Shown one piece after another: positions 7,501 through 8,909 of a stretch of DNA of 8,909 bases. The notes below the pieces were generated by a model, which worked only from the letters and a program-made list of their open reading frames with translations, was not told where the DNA came from and did no database searches. The translations under genes were made by a program, and so were the position numbers. The stretch is from Chloroflexota bacterium. Lineage in GTDB: Bacteria; Chloroflexota; Dormibacteria; Dormibacterales; Dormibacteraceae. The stretch spans positions 13,533 through 22,441 of the forward strand of contig DMCH01000147.1 of the NCBI GenBank assembly GCA_003446775.1, written 5' to 3'. The first letter of the stretch is position 1, and every line of letters starts with the position of its first letter.

Positions 7501-8102
7501 CCAAAGGCCTGGTCCTCGAGATCGCAGGCAATGACGCGGCGGCTGAGGGCATGGGTTTCGGGGTGCCGATCGTCCACTACCCCGATGGTTGGGTCTATTC
7601 GAGAACTGCAACGACGGACGACCTCTCGACGCCCACGAGCACGATCTGGAGGCGAACTTTCGACCTGAACGAGATCGGAGGCGACGCCGCGCACGGCTAC
7701 GTATTCGTACCGATCGAGTCGCGGGGCCTGGTCGAGGTCACGTACACCATCGATAGCACCGGCATCACAGTGACCGTGCATGTGGTCCGGCTGGCGCCGG
7801 GTTACACCGAGGTGGGCATCCTCAACGAGCAATCCTCCGCCTTCAACGACTTTGCGGCGGACAAGAGCCGGACCCTGATCGATGGAGACTTCGGGCGCTG
7901 GGTGCCGGTCGACGGCGCCTGGGCGCGGCTGCAGTCGAAAAGCCTGGGCGTGCAGTTTTCGCTGCCTTCAATCGCGGACGCTCAACTGCATGGCGGACGC
8001 GAGCTCATCCGGCCGGACTTCGACTGGGCCGGACTCGACTACGTCTTCGGGCCGTCGTTCACCGACACGAGCTACGTGATCAAGGTTCAGGAAGCGAGGT
8101 GA
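4527..8102 (+). CDS. GT2 (cellulose-synthase-like) and GT-C-like fusion glycosyltransferase with C-terminal soluble domain
   Basis: Starting at the GTG that overlaps the preceding stop, this is 1191 residues. The frame is open upstream to 4362, but that part lies inside the previous gene, and the GTG start immediately gives a membrane helix (about 3-28). Residues 45-290 are a GT2 domain: PIYNERY, LLDDSDDE (D86/D87), FDADF (D142/D144), TEDLDL (E234/D235) and QQSRW (271-275), as in membrane-embedded, possibly processive synthases. Helices follow at about 304-330, 343-362, 370-393 and 435-479. From about residue 499 a second polytopic module begins; its first loop has PFEDGYGHW (E523/D524) and TWLPGYHVL, resembling GT-C (GT39/PMT-like) enzymes that use polyprenyl-phosphate sugars. 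After the last helix (about 836-852) roughly 340 residues look soluble: a GT-C-tail-like part, then about 965-1191, apparently beta-rich and unrecognised. The GT2 call is very sure, the GT-C call moderate. Confidence 0.9.
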   Translation: MITTITLGVLATSSFALLCFGVNLLYLTWSSTRLRPATRASMAMGAEPDVCVQVPIYNERYVAERVIDAVCTMEWPRNRLEVQLLDDSDDETFAIVGRRAAHWRRKGVRVAHVRRTTREGFKAGALAHGLSLTTAPFIAIFDADFVPPRDFLRRTVGVFDDPRVGFAQARWGHLDEGYSWFTRLQALAIDFHFLVEQAVRSDKGYFTNFTGTAGVWRRLAIDDAGGWSARTLTEDLDLSYRAQLRGWRAAYIEDLVVPEELPVSIDAYRRQQSRWATGSFQSAFNLLIPVLRSSNPLAVKFQAFVHLVAYGVGPVMLIQLACYPLLLLVVPHGFNLPWQLADASVLLVAIGISPWIGFMVAQTRRGRPWWSGVPALLCQVVGAGMSLNTLIALARATRRGGEFVRTPKYRIVERGQEWRDQAYVRVGDPRAAVEGLLGLAALAIVPPALAASQALVAIYSSLFAVGFLSVAALSAVDLLEVFALRRLGRRALAGIRTAAPAVGLLGLCGLLLVVAAQMPEPFEDGYGHWLIAANLASTGHLHDPLFGMEDTWLPGYHVLAGAILRVFGLWQIGALKTLGALLGLATLACVYWMAPNVKQGRIAVIMLVLNPVFLFTSGSTVVEPLLTALLVGAALAAVQRRMRLAALLAALAAVTATKAWIWIGAALAVVVIEQVHARVRRRAARPLPAAAWALPAVALLVFVQLGYAPASHSVARGSAEVLSAAARGSIPGGALARLLELTTTFGLAALPLFALGLVGLAWAVRRPESVGGPAALRFLHVPAMVYLVAVVGLVAAGAYSGSHRYLYPALPSLTLLAAAALDRQPALARLGAVAAGALLAVAFLPTFASFAAGNAGLIAAGRAATGDHGMLVTDSPVVAFYSGRAPYEISGSQALPADRQEAIAWMGTHGVTAVVLEGISYYRATSIFPDLASGHATAPFGPLGEQSRYQVAGGKPVYAYRLGTALLTQSIYPGVNACIEGAFGQGKTAPLAKGLVLEIAGNDAAAEGMGFGVPIVHYPDGWVYSRTATTDDLSTPTSTIWRRTFDLNEIGGDAAHGYVFVPIESRGLVEVTYTIDSTGITVTVHVVRLAPGYTEVGILNEQSSAFNDFAADKSRTLIDGDFGRWVPVDGAWARLQSKSLGVQFSLPSIADAQLHGGRELIRPDFDWAGLDYVFGPSFTDTSYVIKVQEAR
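8089..8092 (+). promoter_or_regulatory. Ribosome binding site of the radical SAM gene, inside the preceding coding region
   Basis: AGGA lies 6 nt before the GTG at 8099-8101, within the last codons of the glycosyltransferase fusion. It supports the GTG start over the in-frame TTG at 8108. Confidence 0.6.
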
Positions 8103-8909
8103 GTCAATTGGAAAGGGCCGACGTCGTTCTCGTCTATCCCCAGCGAGCCCCCGCGCAGGGCCGGCACTGGATCATGCCTTCGCTCGGCCTCATGTACCTG
8201 AGCGCGGCCCTGCGGCGCGCCGGCTACAGCGTGCGCCACATCGACCACACGTTCCTCGAGCGTAGGGATGTCCTCGCCGAGATCGAGCGCTTGCGGCCGT
8301 CGGTGATCGGCATCTACTGCATGATCACGATGCAGGACGAGGCGCTCTCCCTCGCGGAGCAGGTCCGCGCCAAAGCGCTGACCGTGGTCGGTGGCCCCTA
8401 CCCCTCCGGTGAGCCCGACACCTTCGTCGACCAGTTCGACCTCGTCGCGGTCGGAGAGGGTGAGGAGACCATCGTCCAGGTGATGCAGCATCTCGACGAC
8501 CGGCGCTTCGAAGAAATCCCCGGCCTCGTCTTCAGGCGCGACGGCGAGATCGTCCGCACGACGCCACGGGTCCGCAGCAAGGACATGTCGCACCTCCCTC
8601 TGCCTTATCGGGGCGATATCCCCAATGCCGAGTACATCGATTACTGGCGCAAGCATTGGAAGGACGCGACCACGCCCCTCATGTCCACCCGGGGCTGCCC
8701 GTTCCGGTGCGACTTCTGCCACAAGTCGGTCTTCGGCGACCTGTTCAGCGCCCGCCCGGTCGAATCGGTGGTGGCGGAGATGCGCGAGATCGCCGAGCTG
8801 GGCTACGACCACATATGGATGTCGGACGACCTGTTCACGCTCAACTACAAGCGCACATTCGAGCTGGCGCAGGCGATCGAGAAGGAGCACCTGCCGCTGA
8901 CGTGGGAAT
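8099..8909 (+). CDS. Cobalamin-binding-domain radical SAM protein, 3' end missing
   Basis: The frame runs uninterrupted from a GTG at 8099, which overlaps the preceding TGA, to the right edge, giving 270 visible residues. Residues 7-160 look like the Rossmann-like B12-binding domain that precedes many radical SAM cores: VVLVYPQ, MPSLGLMYLSAALRRAGYSVRHID, VVGGPYPS (96-103) and LVAVGEGEETI (115-125). The DxHxxG cobalamin motif is not evident, which is common in this branch. The core begins with STRGCPFRCDFC, giving the iron-sulfur ligands Cys200, Cys204 and Cys207 in CxxxCxxC, followed by IWMSDDLFTLNY. Such proteins cleave S-adenosylmethionine to make a radical and carry out methylations, ring changes or other difficult C-C and C-S chemistry; the reaction cannot be told from this half. 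Coupling to the glycosyltransferase suggests a lipid or glycan substrate, by inference only. Confidence 0.9.
   Translation, partial: MSQLERADVVLVYPQRAPAQGRHWIMPSLGLMYLSAALRRAGYSVRHIDHTFLERRDVLAEIERLRPSVIGIYCMITMQDEALSLAEQVRAKALTVVGGPYPSGEPDTFVDQFDLVAVGEGEETIVQVMQHLDDRRFEEIPGLVFRRDGEIVRTTPRVRSKDMSHLPLPYRGDIPNAEYIDYWRKHWKDATTPLMSTRGCPFRCDFCHKSVFGDLFSARPVESVVAEMREIAELGYDHIWMSDDLFTLNYKRTFELAQAIEKEHLPLTWE

Noticed and set aside
4832..7534. A 900-residue open frame on the plus strand inside the large glycosyltransferase gene.
   Set aside because: It is in another frame of a gene with clear family motifs, and its product is Arg/Ala/Gly/Pro-rich with no recognisable domain, as expected for a shadow frame in GC-rich DNA.
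8087..8890. A 267-residue minus-strand open frame opposite the radical SAM gene.
   Set aside because: The plus strand carries an unmistakable B12/radical SAM protein with the CxxxCxxC motif across the same bases; the antisense product has no recognised feature.

Overview
This is a GC-rich bacterial window holding six protein-coding genes packed almost without gaps. Frequent GTG starts, 4-bp stop/start overlaps and Ala/Arg/Val-rich proteins point to a high-GC lineage such as Actinomycetota, Chloroflexota or Dormibacterota. The sequence alone does not settle which. I see no rRNA, tRNA, CRISPR array, insertion sequence or prophage signature.

Layout. (a) Positions 1-1119 (+) hold the 3' part of a GT87/DUF2029-type polytopic membrane mannosyltransferase-like gene, cut by the left edge. 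(b) Positions 1088-3493 (-) hold a two-gene catabolic unit. A 1-pyrroline-5-carboxylate dehydrogenase (pruA type) is transcribed first, and 12 bp later comes a crotonase-fold protein whose second catalytic Glu position is Asn. The crotonase gene converges on the GT87 gene with a 32-bp overlap. (c) Positions 3494-3612 are a 119-bp divergent control region with two clear dyads, one near each gene. (d) Positions 3613-8909 (+) hold a translationally coupled operon: a nucleotidyltransferase-fold protein, a 1191-residue glycosyltransferase fusion and a cobalamin-binding-type radical SAM protein that runs off the right edge. Both internal junctions are GTGA overlaps of start and stop.

How the genes may work together. 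The right-hand operon looks like part of a cell-surface glycan or glycolipid pathway. The large protein joins a cytoplasmic cellulose-synthase-like GT2 module (D,D,D,QxxRW-type motifs) to a polytopic GT-C-like module and a C-terminal soluble region of about 340 residues that I do not recognise. The nucleotidyltransferase-fold protein and the radical SAM enzyme are unusual coupled partners and suggest an uncharacterised modification route. The pruA/crotonase pair belongs to proline/amino-acid and acyl-CoA metabolism and appears functionally separate, though it sits between two glycosyltransferase loci.

The strongest candidate for something undescribed is the coupled cassette of nucleotidyltransferase, GT2-GT-C-soluble-domain fusion and radical SAM. 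Substrate and product cannot be read from the sequence.
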